From Sternotherus odoratus (taxonomy: Eukaryota; Chordata; Testudines; Kinosternidae): DNA of 64,000 nucleotides. The stretch lies in contig JAVMKO010000003.1 of the NCBI GenBank assembly GCA_032164245.1, positions 139,799,259 to 139,863,258 of the forward strand, read 5' to 3'. The notes beneath the pieces were generated by a model. That model saw nothing but the letters and a program-made list of their open reading frames with translations. It had not been told where the DNA came from and searched no databases. This document shows, one piece after another, positions 42,768 through 55,029 of this stretch. A program made the position numbers and the translations under genes. The first letter of the stretch is position 1; each line of letters begins with the position of its first letter.

Positions 42768-42850
42768 ATCGGGAGCGGCTCTTTTCGGCGGAATGCGGAA
42801 GCGATCGCGGCGGCGGCTTTTCGGCGGCAGACCCCTCGGGAGAACCGCGG
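42768..42850. other. CpG-rich 80-bp insert of unknown origin
   Basis: In an otherwise AT-rich, CpG-poor CR1, this stretch is packed with CGG and GCG words (TTTTCGGCGGAATGCGGAAG, GCGATCGCGGCGGCGGC). TTTTCGGCGG occurs twice (42783 and 42819). GGGAGA on both sides (42762-42767 and 42838-42843) may be a short duplication. No known element was recognised. Confidence 0.45.
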
Positions 42851-43118
42851 ACATAAAGGATAGAAATATGTGAAGGAAAATAAAATGAGTTTCATCCTGG
42901 AATAATGTCACCTAGGGAAAGATACACTGAAACATCAATCATGTACTCAATGGGAGGGAGTAACCTAGGAAGCAGCGATGCTGAAAGACCCCCAGGGATG
43001 ACAGTGGACAGACAAGTCAACATGAGTTTGCTAAACAATATCGATACAAAAAAGCCCAGTAAGGTTTCGGGCTGCATACAAAATGGTATCATATTGCAGA
43101 AGCAGTTGTCCCTCTGGT

Positions 43119-43230
43119 CAGCAGTGCCGGACCTAGCAGTGCTGGGGGTGTAGCAGCACCTCCCGGCTTGAAGTGGTTTTCATCTATAGAGATTTCAGTT
43201 TTGTTCAATGTCTTTCCGCACCCCCTACTG
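43119..43230. mobile_element. Short hAT MITE (112 bp) inside CR1
   Basis: It starts CAGCAGTGCCGGACCTAG, ends CACCCCCTACTG, and is flanked by a perfect 8-bp duplication CCTCTGGT (43111-43118 and 43231-43238). Removing it restores a contiguous CR1 reading, which supports the boundaries. Confidence 0.78.
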
Positions 43231-43558
43231 CCTCTGGTGTGACTGCACTGGAATATGGCACTCCGGTCTGGATGCTATATTACCAGAAAGTCTATAAGTA
43301 GGACAAGGAGTAATGAGATGGAATTTAGGAAGCTAAAATTTAGGCTGTATATCAGGAACAACTTCTTCGTGTTGAGAAATATTTGGCTGTGGAATAGCCT
43401 CCTTATGGAAGGAGGAGAAGGTCCATTGTTCAGAACTTTTAAAACTATACTGAAGAAAGGCCTAGGTAACATACTGGAGCAGAATGGGCCTGCGTGGGCT
43501 GAGAGATGGGCTGGATCTTCTCTCTCCTCTATTTCTAGCTTCTGTGATTCTGTAAGAA

Positions 43559-44734
43559 TAGCCATGTTAGAAAAGGGTCACTTATTAAATATCCCATTAA
43601 ACAGAACATTTGCCTGGGAGATCACAGTTGACCACATTCCTCGTAATTTACAATAAAATTTGTGAACTGAGATTTTTGCTGGTATTAAACATATATTCAT
43701 AAGTCAATTAAGACAGTATTTAATGCTTCCTGCATTGCAGTTTATTTGTGTGCCCCAAATGTGGGTTATTTCTACCATGTTTTGGCAAGTTGAAGAGGAC
43801 TTGAATAATCTTGATGGTATTGTATGTTAATGAGAGAGCTTTTCATTTCTAGAGAGATCTGAATTTAAATCCGAGTGAAAATGAGCTTTCTGCTTTCTTT
43901 TCTTTCTAGTGATTGGTGAAGAACAGAACTGAGATGCTCTGCTCAAGATGTCTGACCCGGGATTGGCATGTAAAATGCATCCTGAGCTGAATTTGCAAGT
44001 CTAAGGGCAACCTCTCTAAGCACGCAAAGCACTGGACCAACTGTTCCAAATTTTTCTCTAACCTATTTCTCTCTCTTTCACTGCATCTGCTGCAAACCTG
44101 CATTTCACAATTGGAAGTTTGTTAGCTAACAACAAGTTAGTTTTCTCTGTCTAGTGACATCAGTATTTGTGGCCATAACTATGAAAAGAGTTACTTGAAC
44201 TTTCAGACGCCTGTAAGCTCTATTTTTTTGGCCCCTTAAGATATTATCAACACATAAACAGGAAAGGAAAACAGATATAGTATCTACAACAAAATGTACC
44301 ACACACCCACACATGGTAGCCAAAACTAAACCAGAAAGAGAAAAACATGCCACTTTCTTGGCGGAAATAGAAGGTCATTTACATAAGCAAAAACCATGCC
44401 TGTAGCAACCATAAAATCCTAATCCGCATACTAAGAATCTCTGGTGTTTGAATTTGTTCAATATACAAACTAAAAGCAAGCATGCAATTGCACACTCCAT
44501 AGCCTTATAACTGACATATCATGACTGGGGGGAGGGGGAGAGGGAAGAAGTGCAACGGAAGTTGAGAGAAATATACATGTGGCTGTCTCATGTTGTTTAA
44601 ATTTTGCCCTGACAAAAGGATGCACTTCACAGGATTCCTCACTTGATTTGCAGGGAATTTCTAAGAGGCTAAAGAGTACAATACTGCACTATTACGCAGC
44701 ATAAGAAAGGTTTAGAAGTAGCAATGTTGATATA
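43559..44734. other. Unique-looking DNA
   Basis: Nothing recognised; GGGGGGAGGGGGAGAGGG at 44527-44544 is simple purine sequence. Confidence 0.33.
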
Positions 44735-44803
44735 GAAAGTGAGGAATACTTGTAGCACCTTAGAGACTAACTAGTTTATTTCAGCATAAGCTTTCATGGG
44801 CAT
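44735..44803 (+). mobile_element. Retroposon, head family A body, sense, 5'-truncated
   Basis: GAAAGTGAGGAATACTTG, TAGCACCTTAGAGACTAACT and AGCATAAGCTTTCATGGGC follow the body of the copy at 30342. The head is missing. No convincing TSD. Confidence 0.6.
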
Positions 44804-47800
44804 TCAAAGGACAATGTGTTATGCTAGTGCTGTGCTAGTCATCTGATTTCTATTGGTTGCTTTAAATACAGCAACAACAAAAAGCCCTCCAGTTAGATTC
44901 TAGAGGCAGCAGATGTTATTGTTGTGTTCAAGTTTTACAAAACTTCTTTTTCTTTTATTCCAGTGTCAGTGTAAGACAATTCACAATCCCCACCATCATA
45001 ATAGTTGTAATTGGGACTTCAAGTCCTGAGAAAGTGGCATCTGACATCTCGGTGCTTTCATCTCATCGTCCACTATACATGTATTTTTAAAAAAAGGAAA
45101 GAAGGCTGCTGATTTCTTGCTGAAAATGAGCTGAGATATATTAGCAAATAAAAGGGTATACTGAAATGCATGGATATTAAGGCCTTGACCCTGTCAGCCA
45201 TTGCAAGGGGTGCAGCAGAGTTCTCAAAGTTATTGCACTTCAATGCAAATGAAATGTATACACGGAGACAAGTAGGGGCATGAACTAGGAGTGTGTCTGT
45301 ACACAGAGGGTGAGATTCAGAGGGCCAGCGCAGGCCCATGCACTGGATAGTCCCATCTACGTTTTCAGAATCATGTTTTAATGGGACTTAAAGTGGTGTT
45401 TAGGGAGGTCTTGTTCTGGCCCTCTGCACAGGGGTGCATTTCACCTTCCAGGCCCATTCTTTTAAGCTTCTAGTCCTGTGTGTTATCTCCTGTCCTGCAG
45501 ATTGTCTTCTGGAAGGCGAATGGACTGTGGGCAGGAGTAAGTGATGTGTGGGGCAAGGAGTTGAGGTTTAGGTGAGGTGTGGTGGTAAGTCTCCAGCACC
45601 ACTTACACCCAGTGCACCCTTTTTCCTAGTTGTACAGGGTGAGCACAAAGGCCATGTCTAAGGAGATACGGCTTTAAGCAGCGTCCCCATCAGACTGCTG
45701 AGGGGCTGAGCTACGTGTTCCTTTCTTAGGACTCTCTTCCTGATACCCCAGGGTAACCCGGCGGTTGCACAGCAGTACTCTCATTGACACATTGTTAGGT
45801 TCCAGTGACTTCCCTCTCACGCTCACCCCTTTTTATTTTTTGCTTCTATACGGCAACCGACACTGTTCATGATCCAACTGTACATCTGCAGCTCTTCTCT
45901 TCTCACCTAGTCACAGTACCCTGTTTGATCTTCCCTACAGAAGCATGTGTATCATAATAGCTGTGCCCAGCACAGAAAGCTATAGATGACAGCACCTACC
46001 TAGCCCAATAGGTTACTGAATGCACCCTGTATTGCTATGTGAAAGTCCCAGCTTGAATTACTGGTTGTTTCTCTTGCTTTTGGCAATAGCAGGGACATCA
46101 GTGCTGAGGAAGAGAGAGCGAGAGCTCTGGAGAAGAACAATGGAATCTCAACTCATTTCATAGGGATGGGTACTAATGAAAGTTTCCAGCCACATTACTT
46201 ACTAGGCCTGCCATATCTCTTCAGCAAGCTGAGAGACTATTTACCTTTTTTCATCTTGTCTCTCTCTCTCATTGTTTAAGGGTCAGTGGTTCTGGTGATG
46301 CCAATACTTGGAATCCTGGGACTTTGGTTGGGGGGGGGGAGGGCATATGGGTTTGCCGGGTAGGGTAGGGGGATGTTCATCAAGGCTGTGGATATCATTC
46401 ACATACTTGTTCATTACTCATGTTTTGTAAATGGAATATTTGGACCACATAATAACTCTTTAAGGCCTGATATTGCTTTCTTGTGCCTGGACTTTCAGAG
46501 GTATTTAGCCACAAGTGATATATTATATGACATGATGGCCTTTTCAAGGTTATAGATCAACACCCCATTCAGATAAGCAGGTCAGGACTTTGACCAGCAC
46601 GACAGCCTGAATTCTTGCCCGATTACTTAATTTCTTATAATAACCCACACTTCCGTACTTCGTAGCATGATATGGGCCTGTTGTAGCTTGTGCTTCATTG
46701 AAAGTAAAATTTCAAAAACAATCTTGAATTCTTATTTCACCGGCCTGCATTCATTCATTCATTTGTGTGTCAAACCTATAAATCAACACTGCGATTCCCT
46801 TTGTAGAAGTAGTTCCCTCTTCTGCCACTATTCCTCAAATAATTATCTCATCTCTTTCAGCTTATACAGCTGCCTTCTGCTGTCTTTAAATAATTGCTTG
46901 TAGATTAAAATTCTTGGCATAGAGTGGCCTTTCTCTAATCATATGTCATCATCCTGATTATTTCTGCTCCTCGGGGGGACTGAAAGCTTGTAATCTTAAT
47001 TTGTAAACCAGTCTGATTAAAGGTATCTTATTTACAGGGTTTTCAATGAGAACTCAGTACGTTTCCTTTATTTCAGGGAAAATGCTCATAAATTACCCTT
47101 TTTATTGAGATGGTTTGTGAGGGGCTTTGGGCTACTCAGGCACATGCATATGGCACAGCTACCACCGCATGTTTTGTTAAAACAGTCCTGCCACTCATTA
47201 TTAAGATGCAAAATGTTCTGATACAGTCACCCCTGACTGCTTTGCTAATGTACCTTGACTCCAAACCCCATGTAAATCCTTTCCTTTACAATGTACATTG
47301 TGTTCACATCAAACAAATTCAGTCCTTCCTTCCCCTTCCACCAATCCCTTTATGGGTGAGTCCTGTCAAATGGCCAACATTTGAATGTTTGGGTTTCTAA
47401 AGACAGTGGGAGTTGTGGAGTGGTGAGCACCTTTGAAAATGAGGCCACTTATTTAGGTGCCTAAATATAGATTTAGGAGACTACCTTTAGAAACCATCAT
47501 TGTTGGCCATTGCTTTTACACAGTACGTCGCAGATTCACCTGCACTATGAGATTTTCAGTTGATAAAATGCTTCACAAAGATTTAAGTTAAGATCTTAAA
47601 ACAAAACTTTTCCTTTACTGGGTTATAAAGCTGCTACCAAAATGTTGAGTTTAAAAATAAGGTTGGGTGTTTGTATTGGCCATTTCTTCCTTAAATAATG
47701 TATCTGGCACTTGAGAAAAGGCAAATCATGAGCTAGTTCATAGAAAAAGTATGTAGGTAATGTCAACCCATCCACCAAGTAAATCAAGTCAAACAAAGCA

Positions 47801-48992
47801 GAAAAAGACAGCAGTTAAACAGAAGAGTGTTAGCTGTCAAGATGAATTTATTAACATGAATGATATTTCTAAACATGAAGTTATTAGGGTTGGGTGGAAA
47901 TTTTCTGTTAACATGTTTTTGTGTCCACTTCAATTACATTTCTTTTAGAAAGTGGAGAGGAACGTTTTGATTTTCTGTTTCAAAATGGCTTTATTTTTAA
48001 ATTTTTTAAAAATGTGTATTATCCTATAAACATTTTTAAAAGTCAAAATCTGAACAAAACTTTCTTGATTGATCCAAAGCTGGGTTGTTTTCAGAATTTT
48101 GCTCCATGGGAATTTTTTAAGAATTGTTTTCATCTTGTTTTTTAATAGAAAAAAACATTAAAAATCCTGGAATTTTCTCTGAAACAAAAAATCTGGTTCC
48201 CACACACTCTGCTAGTGAAATGCTTATAGCATTAGTCTATTTTTCATCATTACATTGTTTCTGTAGTAAGTTATATCTGTCATAAAGCCTTCACTAAACA
48301 AAGATTCATTTACAGAATGAATCTTGGCCTCCACGCTATTAAAATCATAGTTGGCATTGTCCTGCTTTAAATGCTACAAAGTTGTAAAGCTAAATTATAT
48401 GTAAAAATCTTATATTAGGTTTTCTGTCCTGAAGGCGAGGGTTCTTGTATGAGAGAGTGAACTATACAGGTTTGGCTTTCTTCCAATGATAACATGCAAT
48501 CTAAGCAGTCAAATAGGTGTTTTTTTATTGCCACTTAATTTACTAAACCTACCATTAATAGAAAAGCAGTATTCCATTATGAACATACCAAGTTTTTTTT
48601 TTTTTTACTGTGTATTACTTTTCTTTCCTCCCTTTATTTGAATAATCTATGGAAAGGATTGTCAGGCTGATCGAAGGGAGAAAATGTCGTATGCCATTCC
48701 CTACTGATAAATAAATAACATGCCTTATCCTGTTACTTAAATCATGTTTTAAAATAACATGTTCTGAAAAATTTGAGAAACCCCACATAAGCCTTTTGAA
48801 CTGTTTGGGATTAATTTTGATTTGATTATTCTGAGTTTAGGTAAAAGGTCTGAAACCTTCTAGTTCAAGAGTTTTTTCCTTACTTTCCATTTCTCTCAAT
48901 GGGATGTAGTCAAGTTACACAACTATACAATGGGTGTGAGAGCTGATTATTATGTACTAAGAAAATACCATGTTACAATTTACAATTTACAG
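44804..48992. other. Sparse region with decayed repeats
   Basis: 47405-47500 has words of an old repeat (GAGCACCTTTGAAAATGAGG, CACTTATTTAGGTGCC). 47886-48215 is AT-rich like 7823-8035 (GGTTGGGTGGAAATTTTC...TCTGGTTCCCACACAC). Short tracts include G9 near 46331. No gene was recognised; the longest frame is 96 codons at 47110-47400. Confidence 0.35.
48561..48583 (+). repeat. 23-nt exact direct repeat, copy 1
   Basis: Identical to 49400-49422 (starts GAAAAGCAGTATTCC, ends TTATGAA), 839 bp away in the same orientation. No element around it was recognised. Confidence 0.8.
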
Positions 48993-49096
48993 TCATAGAA
49001 TCATAGAATATCAGGGTTGGAAGGGACCTCAGGAGATCATCTAGTCCAACCCCCTGCTCAAAGCAGGACCAATCCCCAACTAAATCATCCCAGCTG
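48993..49096 (-). mobile_element. CR1 3' end, minus strand
   Basis: TCATAGAATCATAGAATATC, AGGGTTGGAAGGGACCTCAG and CTAGTCCAACCCCCTGCTC form the antisense of the classic CR1 3' terminus. The tail variant (TCATAGAA)2 differs from the TTCTTATG tail at 18463, so it is another, older subfamily. Confidence 0.85.
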
Positions 49097-50568
49097 GCTG
49101 CTCTCCACTGCCAGAGCAGTATAAGGGTCTTGGTGTAAGTGAGGATCAGCTCGCTATGTTTACTCATTCTCAGTCAATAATCCCATCTGCTCTCCATAAT
49201 GGACAATGAGAGTCTGATTCTCCACTGCCCTGAACCTATCATTTGCATCTATGCAAAGTGGGTTCAAAAAGCTAGCATTCTTATTTAGTAGCATTTTACA
49301 GCCACATGTGGAACAAGAAAGAATCAGGCTCATAGTGTGGGAAGTAAAAATGCCTTATCCTATCTATTTAATGAGTTTTATTCTAGTACACAAATCTGTG
49401 AAAAGCAGTATTCCATTATGAAGAGCACACCTGGCAATGCAGTGAGAAGTTTTATATCTTTACAAGATATCCAAGCAGTATAATTTCTGATAGTTTTTCC
49501 ATTGAATTTAGTTGTTCAATCATGAACTCTTTCTTTTGGTTGAATTTCTCTTCCAAAAATGGCTGTGCCCCCACACACATACTGCAAGATATAATCTATT
49601 GTCATTAATGCCAAAAGACTGTTCAATAGCATCTATGAAAGAAAACCTCTGACAGAATGCAATACTCCACTTCACCAAAATAAAAACAAGACCCTTTGAT
49701 TTACAGAGTCTGGTTCTTCTCCTATAATAAATGTAGACATTTTCATGAGCATTCTGTTTTTCCTGAGATTAATGGTGCTGTTTATCTCAAGGACTTGAAA
49801 ACAAGCAGGCCATCTATTGGAAGATATGTTGGGCTAAAGTCACTGGCAGCAGTGGAATTACACCATGGGTGAATGGAGCCATTGGTGTGTAATGGCCATT
49901 CATTAGGGAGCCAAAAAGAGTTCAGAGAACTGATTGGGAGAAACATCTCAAAGTCGGAAGCTCTGCACAGAGGTTTGGTACATGCAATAAGGAGACCCCA
50001 ACAGTGAGTAGGGGCTACAGAGCCTGATGTTTGTGCTGGGATTCATTTTGAAAGTTGAGGCAGTATTCTGTGGAATCCACCTGTTGGAGTTGGCAATAAT
50101 CATACTACTAACATTTCCACCAGTGTTCAACGGTAAGGTACGTGTATTAGTACAGGATAGGAGTGTGTGTTTGTTTCCATTGAACACTATCTGACTTGTC
50201 ATTTGTTAGGAAACAGTTAAATTGACCCCTAAACCAGTAACTGTCTTGTCCCTCAGAAATAATCACAATCCTAGTTAGAAAGATAAGAGTGAGAATGTCT
50301 CAGGTGAAGGAAAGTCTTCCTCATTATCAGGTGTCTTGTCACAGTGTTCCCATTTAACGCAGAGGAGCAGTGCCGGCAACACCAGCACAGAGCCATTCTA
50401 GTAGATCTCATGTATTTTTGTAATCCAACCAACTCTTGCTAAGAGCAGTGAAGGGCACCAGAGATTCAATCAAATTCTTATTTCTTTCTCTTCATGTGGA
50501 AGGAATCCGCTTCCATGAAGCTTTTCCAAGCACTGAAAGCAGAAGAGTGGCATGTCCTTGGGGAGAAA
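49097..50568. other. Unique-looking DNA
   Basis: It includes copy 2 of the 23-nt repeat (49400-49422). No gene or other element was recognised. Confidence 0.33.
49400..49422 (+). repeat. 23-nt exact direct repeat, copy 2
   Basis: The partner of 48561-48583. TGCCTTATCCT also occurs near both (48719-48732 and 49351-49362) but in a different order relative to the 23-mer. Confidence 0.8.
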
Positions 50569-50755
50569 CAATGGTCCAGTGGTTAGGGCACCAGCCTAGG
50601 ACTTGGGAGCTCTGGATTCATGTCCCTATTCTGCCACAGGCTTCCTGTGTGACTTTGGGCAAGTCTCTGTCTCTCAGTTCTGCATCTGGAAAATCGGAAT
50701 AATAGCACTTCTCTAACTCACTGGGGGGTTGTGAGGATAAATACAGTAAAGATTA
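50569..50755 (+). repeat. MIR-like (CORE) SINE, nearly complete
   Basis: The tRNA-like head GGTCCAGTGGTTAGGGCACC (A-box) and GGATTCATGTCCC (degraded B box) is followed by TTCTGCCACAGGCTTCCTG, TGTGACTTTGGGCAAGTC, CTCAGTTCTGCATCTGG and GGTTGTGAGGATAAATAC. This is the full MIR order from head to body, diverged. Confidence 0.8.
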
Positions 50756-51452
50756 TTTAGGTTCTACTGTAACGGGAGCCATATAACTACATTAGAATTG
50801 TGAGTGCTGGAGGTTCCACCGTATGGACCCTACTCTATAGACAAGTGCAATAATGGATTAACCACCAATTGCCTATCAAACCTGGGGATCAATTACAGCA
50901 AGGTTTTGGGTTTAACCCCTGTAATGTAATACTATGGGTGTAAGTGTGGCTTGCTATATATCCTGGCATGCATGTTGGTTGAGCAATGAAAGTGAGCATT
51001 GATGTGCCATGCACTACCAGTGTGGAGTTACAGAATTGCTGGCAGTGGCAAAGTGCCTGCTGTCACGACAGGATTGTCGTCCCTGCATGGCAGTGGTTTC
51101 TCATATGCATCCTGCTTCATGCACTGCCTCACACTAATCAGGAAGGAGTTTATCTTGAAAGTGAAAATTGTTTTCATAACAACCAGAAATATCTGCAGCC
51201 CCTTCCACCTGTCTTGAATTGCACATATGCATTTGCAGGAGCTTCAGACAAAGAACCAACTGTCCTGCCAGCAGATGCAGATGGAGATGGTGAAGTGGTG
51301 GAACTGCATGATTCATATGCTAGGTAGCCAGGTAATATTTTTAACTATGCTGCTTCACTCAGACCCGAGAAGACAGCAAGCTGCACTTTGTCCACTCATG
51401 AGGATATTTTGTGTTATCCTTACTTCTGGAGCTATGTGATATCTCAGACTAA

Positions 51453-51681
51453 GGGCAGTGATCGATCTAACGGGGATCGATTTATCATGTCTGCTGTAGA
51501 CATGATAAATCGATGCCTGAGTGCACTCCCTGTTGACTCCTGTACTCCACCTCTGCAAGACTCGCTGCAGTGTGGAGGGCCAGGTAAGTCAACCTCAGAT
51601 ACGCCAACTTCAGCTACATTATTCGTGTAGTTGAAGTTGCATATCTTAGGTCAACCTCCCCCTGAGTGTAGACCAGGCCTT
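51453..51681. mobile_element. TIR element end with perfect internal palindrome
   Basis: The segment contains a 17-bp perfect palindrome: ATCGATTTATCATGTCT at 51476-51492 and its complement at 51498-51514, with a 5-nt loop. It ends CTGAGTGTAGACCAGGCC, a terminus related to the GTCTACACT-type ends at 58183-58517. A matching left end was not located, so the extent is partial. Confidence 0.5.
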
Positions 51682-53037
51682 AGTCACTTGGAAGATACTT
51701 ACCTTACCCAGGTGCTACTACTGTTCTGATTCTTGTGGGTAGCAGCCATCATCTCTATAGTCCAGCAGTATGAGCAAGTTAGTTTATTATATTGTATAAG
51801 TAGAGCAGCACTTTAGTCAAACTAGGTCACCAAAATCTTCTTCAAATCAAATCTTTCCATTCTCTTATGTCAGAATAGGGTTATAGGCATTACCCCCAGC
51901 CACTGTATATCAAATGATCCTAGCTGTTCCACGTGACTAAGTTGAAGTCTGGGAGACTGACTTCTAGAATGGGACAATGGGACATAGAGACAGAGCAGCC
52001 TTCTTTGACATGGGAATATGTAAGCTTAGAGAAAGTATTCAGGTTTATTTATTTATCAACCCTTTTCAATGCTACGATAGTATAGATAAAATTCCTAAAA
52101 GAATGCATCAACCAATCTGAGAGATACTATGATGGAATGATCTCTTTATGGGCAAAGCAAAGCCCTTGGAAGTGAACTAATAGGTACTTCCCATATAATT
52201 AGTGTTTACTTTATTAGTGAGTCATCAAGATTTAAATTACCACACTCATTTCTATTCAGCACAGTATGCTGGACAGTTAGAGCATATACTATATGAAATA
52301 TTAACATATCTTTCTGGATTCTTGTATGACCCTAATCACTTTGTGTGTGTAAAACTTTATAACACATTGATGTAATACATTTTAAAGTATTTTTATTTCT
52401 TAAGTCTCTGACTAGATGACAGCAATATGAAATTGGTATAGGGAACATCTTTGACAACACCTATCTAGAGATTGTTGTTCACTTGCTTCATGTAAATATA
52501 CTCAAAACCACATTTAAAAAAATATAAATGAGAGCAAACCAGTAAAATAATGTTAATGCCAGAAGGGAACACTACCAAGGAGGTAGGATTGTGTTTTTTT
52601 GGTTTTCATCTCTCTTTAAGGAGAAAAATAGTCTAGTTGAAAATTGCATAATTATGTTTCTTTTACCTAAGGCAAGTTCTGCCAGTGAACCATCATCAAA
52701 GGTTTGCATTTAAGCAGGAAACCAGCATTTCTGGCTGGAAAGAAAGACAGCATTATCTCTAGTTTGTTTACTTTAAACTGTAACAGTAAAACTTTAGCAC
52801 GGACATGGGAGTTTGCCTGTACATAGCTCAGAACGAGAATCCAAGCAAGAAATGAAGTGACTATGTTAGACATGGGTGTGCATATCTTCATACCCAGCTT
52901 AGAAGATTTAGTTTACATCACTGTGCAAAGCTGTGAGATGTTATCTCGATGCCAATATGTCAGCATGTTTTCCTTGGCTGAAAATTGACCATCTTTTCTA
53001 AATGCCAAGTCAGTTATCAGAAGACCAGACTCAAAAC

Positions 53038-53071
<34 letters not shown>

Positions 53072-53624
53072 CACATGATTGGTAAGCGAGGGTATGTTGG
53101 AATGCACTTAGTGCCGAATGTTATGTCAGCGAGGTAGAATGCTGTTACAGTACAGAACTTTCCTTTGGGAATTTCCTGTGGAACAAAATTGACCAGATAT
53201 CTAGCTAAATAGATATTAGTGAGACAGAGAGAATACAAGGGATATTTATCCTTAACTTAAACAGGTCCAATAATACCCGGAAGAGCTAATCATATTATAT
53301 TACTATATGGGTAACTACTGCAATCAACAGGTTAAAACTTTGTTACTGGAGCCATCTGGAAAATAAATTCTCTCTCAAGGAAATTGCTGCTCCACTCTGT
53401 ATGCTGTTACAAGTTAAGCTCTTATAAAGCAAAGGGTGAAGAGACTTGAAAGATTATCTTGCCATGCAAATTTGAAATACACATGATTTCATCACAGGCA
53501 CTTCCAGAAGAAGTAAAACATATAGAAGGTTATAGAAATGTATAGAAGTTAATAGTACTAGACATTTCCAAATAATTTACATTTGTATTTTAGTACAGTA
53601 CGGTACTGTCTTCATGTGTACAGG
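51682..53624. other. Unique-looking AT-rich DNA
   Basis: Contains the (GA) tract at 53044-53071; otherwise nothing recognised. Confidence 0.35.
53044..53071 (+). repeat. (AG)14 microsatellite
   Basis: Fourteen dinucleotides without interruption. Confidence 0.95.
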
Positions 53625-53697
53625 GAGCCTGATCCAAATTCCACTGACATTGATGGGAAAAGTTGCATTGCCTTCAAAGGGCTTTGGAGCAAGCCTT
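53625..53697. repeat. Palindromic repeat, GATCCAAAGC family
   Basis: It opens GCCTGATCCAAATTCCACTG and closes CAAAGGGCTTTGGAGCAAGC, with CATTGATGGG near the centre. Same family as 18532-18594 and 60739-60813. Confidence 0.5.
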
Positions 53698-54010
53698 CTA
53701 TGTAAACTGCATATTTCATTGGTCTATAAGGAAGGCTGGCCAGCAGAATATGCCAGGTTTATAACCCCACTTGAAAACTGGGTTCTAGAACATGCTATTT
53801 TGGGGGTCTGAGTTCTGTTTAGATTTGGCAAAAAGTGAGAGATGGCTTTGTGTTCTTTTTCAAAATGTTAATTCCCTAGTTCCTAGAAGCAGCACAAGCA
53901 TTATCTTCCAACAGAATCTTTGGTGACAGGCTTCCTTTTAGTTAGAAAGACTTTGTTATATTTCCTTTGAAAAACAATAGTTGAAATGAAGGGAAAGGGA
54001 GTATAACTAA

Positions 54011-54256
54011 CATTAATAGGATGAAATTAAGAAAGGGAAAACTTATGTTGAACATCAGGAAAAACATCCTGACAGCGAGATCTATTAGACAACTTTATAG
54101 TCTCTCGAAGGAAGTAGAGGAAGCGACATTGCTTGAGACATTTTTAAACTACACTGCACAAAGCACAAGAAAATATATCATAGGAACTAATCTGGCATAG
54201 ACAAAGGAAAAAAAGGCTAGCTGGCCCAACAGACCTTTTCTGTCTCTGATTTCTAG
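54011..54256 (+). mobile_element. CR1 3' fragment
   Basis: AATAGGATGAAATTAAGAAA, TATGTTGAACATCAGG, AAAACATCCTGACAGCGAGA and GACCTTTTCTGTCTCTG follow the CR1 3' region. No octamer tail was kept. Confidence 0.75.
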
Positions 54257-54359
54257 AGAAGTTAAAAAGTAGCAGAAGCTTAGCGAAGCCTCTAAGACAC
54301 CACCAGGATTTTCAAACCCTTCTCAAGCAGTTTAGCCAGGTCCTCTGTTCCGGAGACTT

Positions 54360-54470
54360 GGGTGACCAGATGTCCTGATTTTATAGGGACAGTCCCGATT
54401 TTTGGGTCTTTTTCTTATATAGGTTCCTATTACCGCGTCCTGATTTTTCACATTTGCTGTTTGGTCACCC
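54360..54470. mobile_element. TIR MITE, GGGTGACCAGA family (111 bp)
   Basis: It starts GGGTGACCAGATGTCCTG and ends GCTGTTTGGTCACCC, inverted partners. The internal CCGATTTTTGGG and CCTGATTTTTC words repeat. No frame. Confidence 0.7.
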
Positions 54471-55029
54471 TCATGTAGACAGTTGTGATACAGATTCTAT
54501 TGAACACGTACAGTTTTTTGGCACAGACAATCATGTCAGTAGATTCTAGACCAAAATGTAAAGCTGACAAGGCAATTTTCCTGAGATGATAAGGCAAACT
54601 GTGAAGATAAATTTGGGAAATTTAATCCCCGTAATTTTGAAAATGGCCTTAATGGGACTATAACTCAAAAGAATATTGGAGCCACCAATCCACGTCCCCA
54701 CTGCCTCTGATCATGTTTAAAACCTAACTGTGGGAGAGAATGAGAGAAATTTTGACCCATCAGCATAAATGGTGAGATCAGAATTTGGCCCAGGGCATCC
54801 TCTGCATAAACATATTTATCTGGTTATTAATGCTGTAGTTACCAAAATGTAATGTGCATGCATCGATCTGGCACTAACAAGAATTCACTGTAATTCTTCA
54901 GACAACTATAGATCATTGCTAGTTTCAGTTTTACTGGTACATTTGCTTGAAGTTTGCAGTTGGTTGGCTATTTATATTTTTTTTTAATTTGGTTGATGGA
55001 GCTCCCTGTGTGCATTTGATGGATGGATA

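Larger units (their letters stand above)
42570..43558 (+). mobile_element. Old CR1 LINE 3' part with two insertions
   Basis: Conceptual pieces ENWLKDCKRRIVLINGTV (RT region, from about 42573), then GSNLGSSDAERPP, RLYIRNNFFV and WLWNSLLMEGG match the order of CR1 ORF2 C-terminal and 3' regions, with many stops and a large internal deletion before 42760. The 3' end reads GATTCTGT at about 43550. It is interrupted by a CpG-rich segment (42768-42850) and a hAT (43119-43230). Much older than the copy at 14822. Confidence 0.75.
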
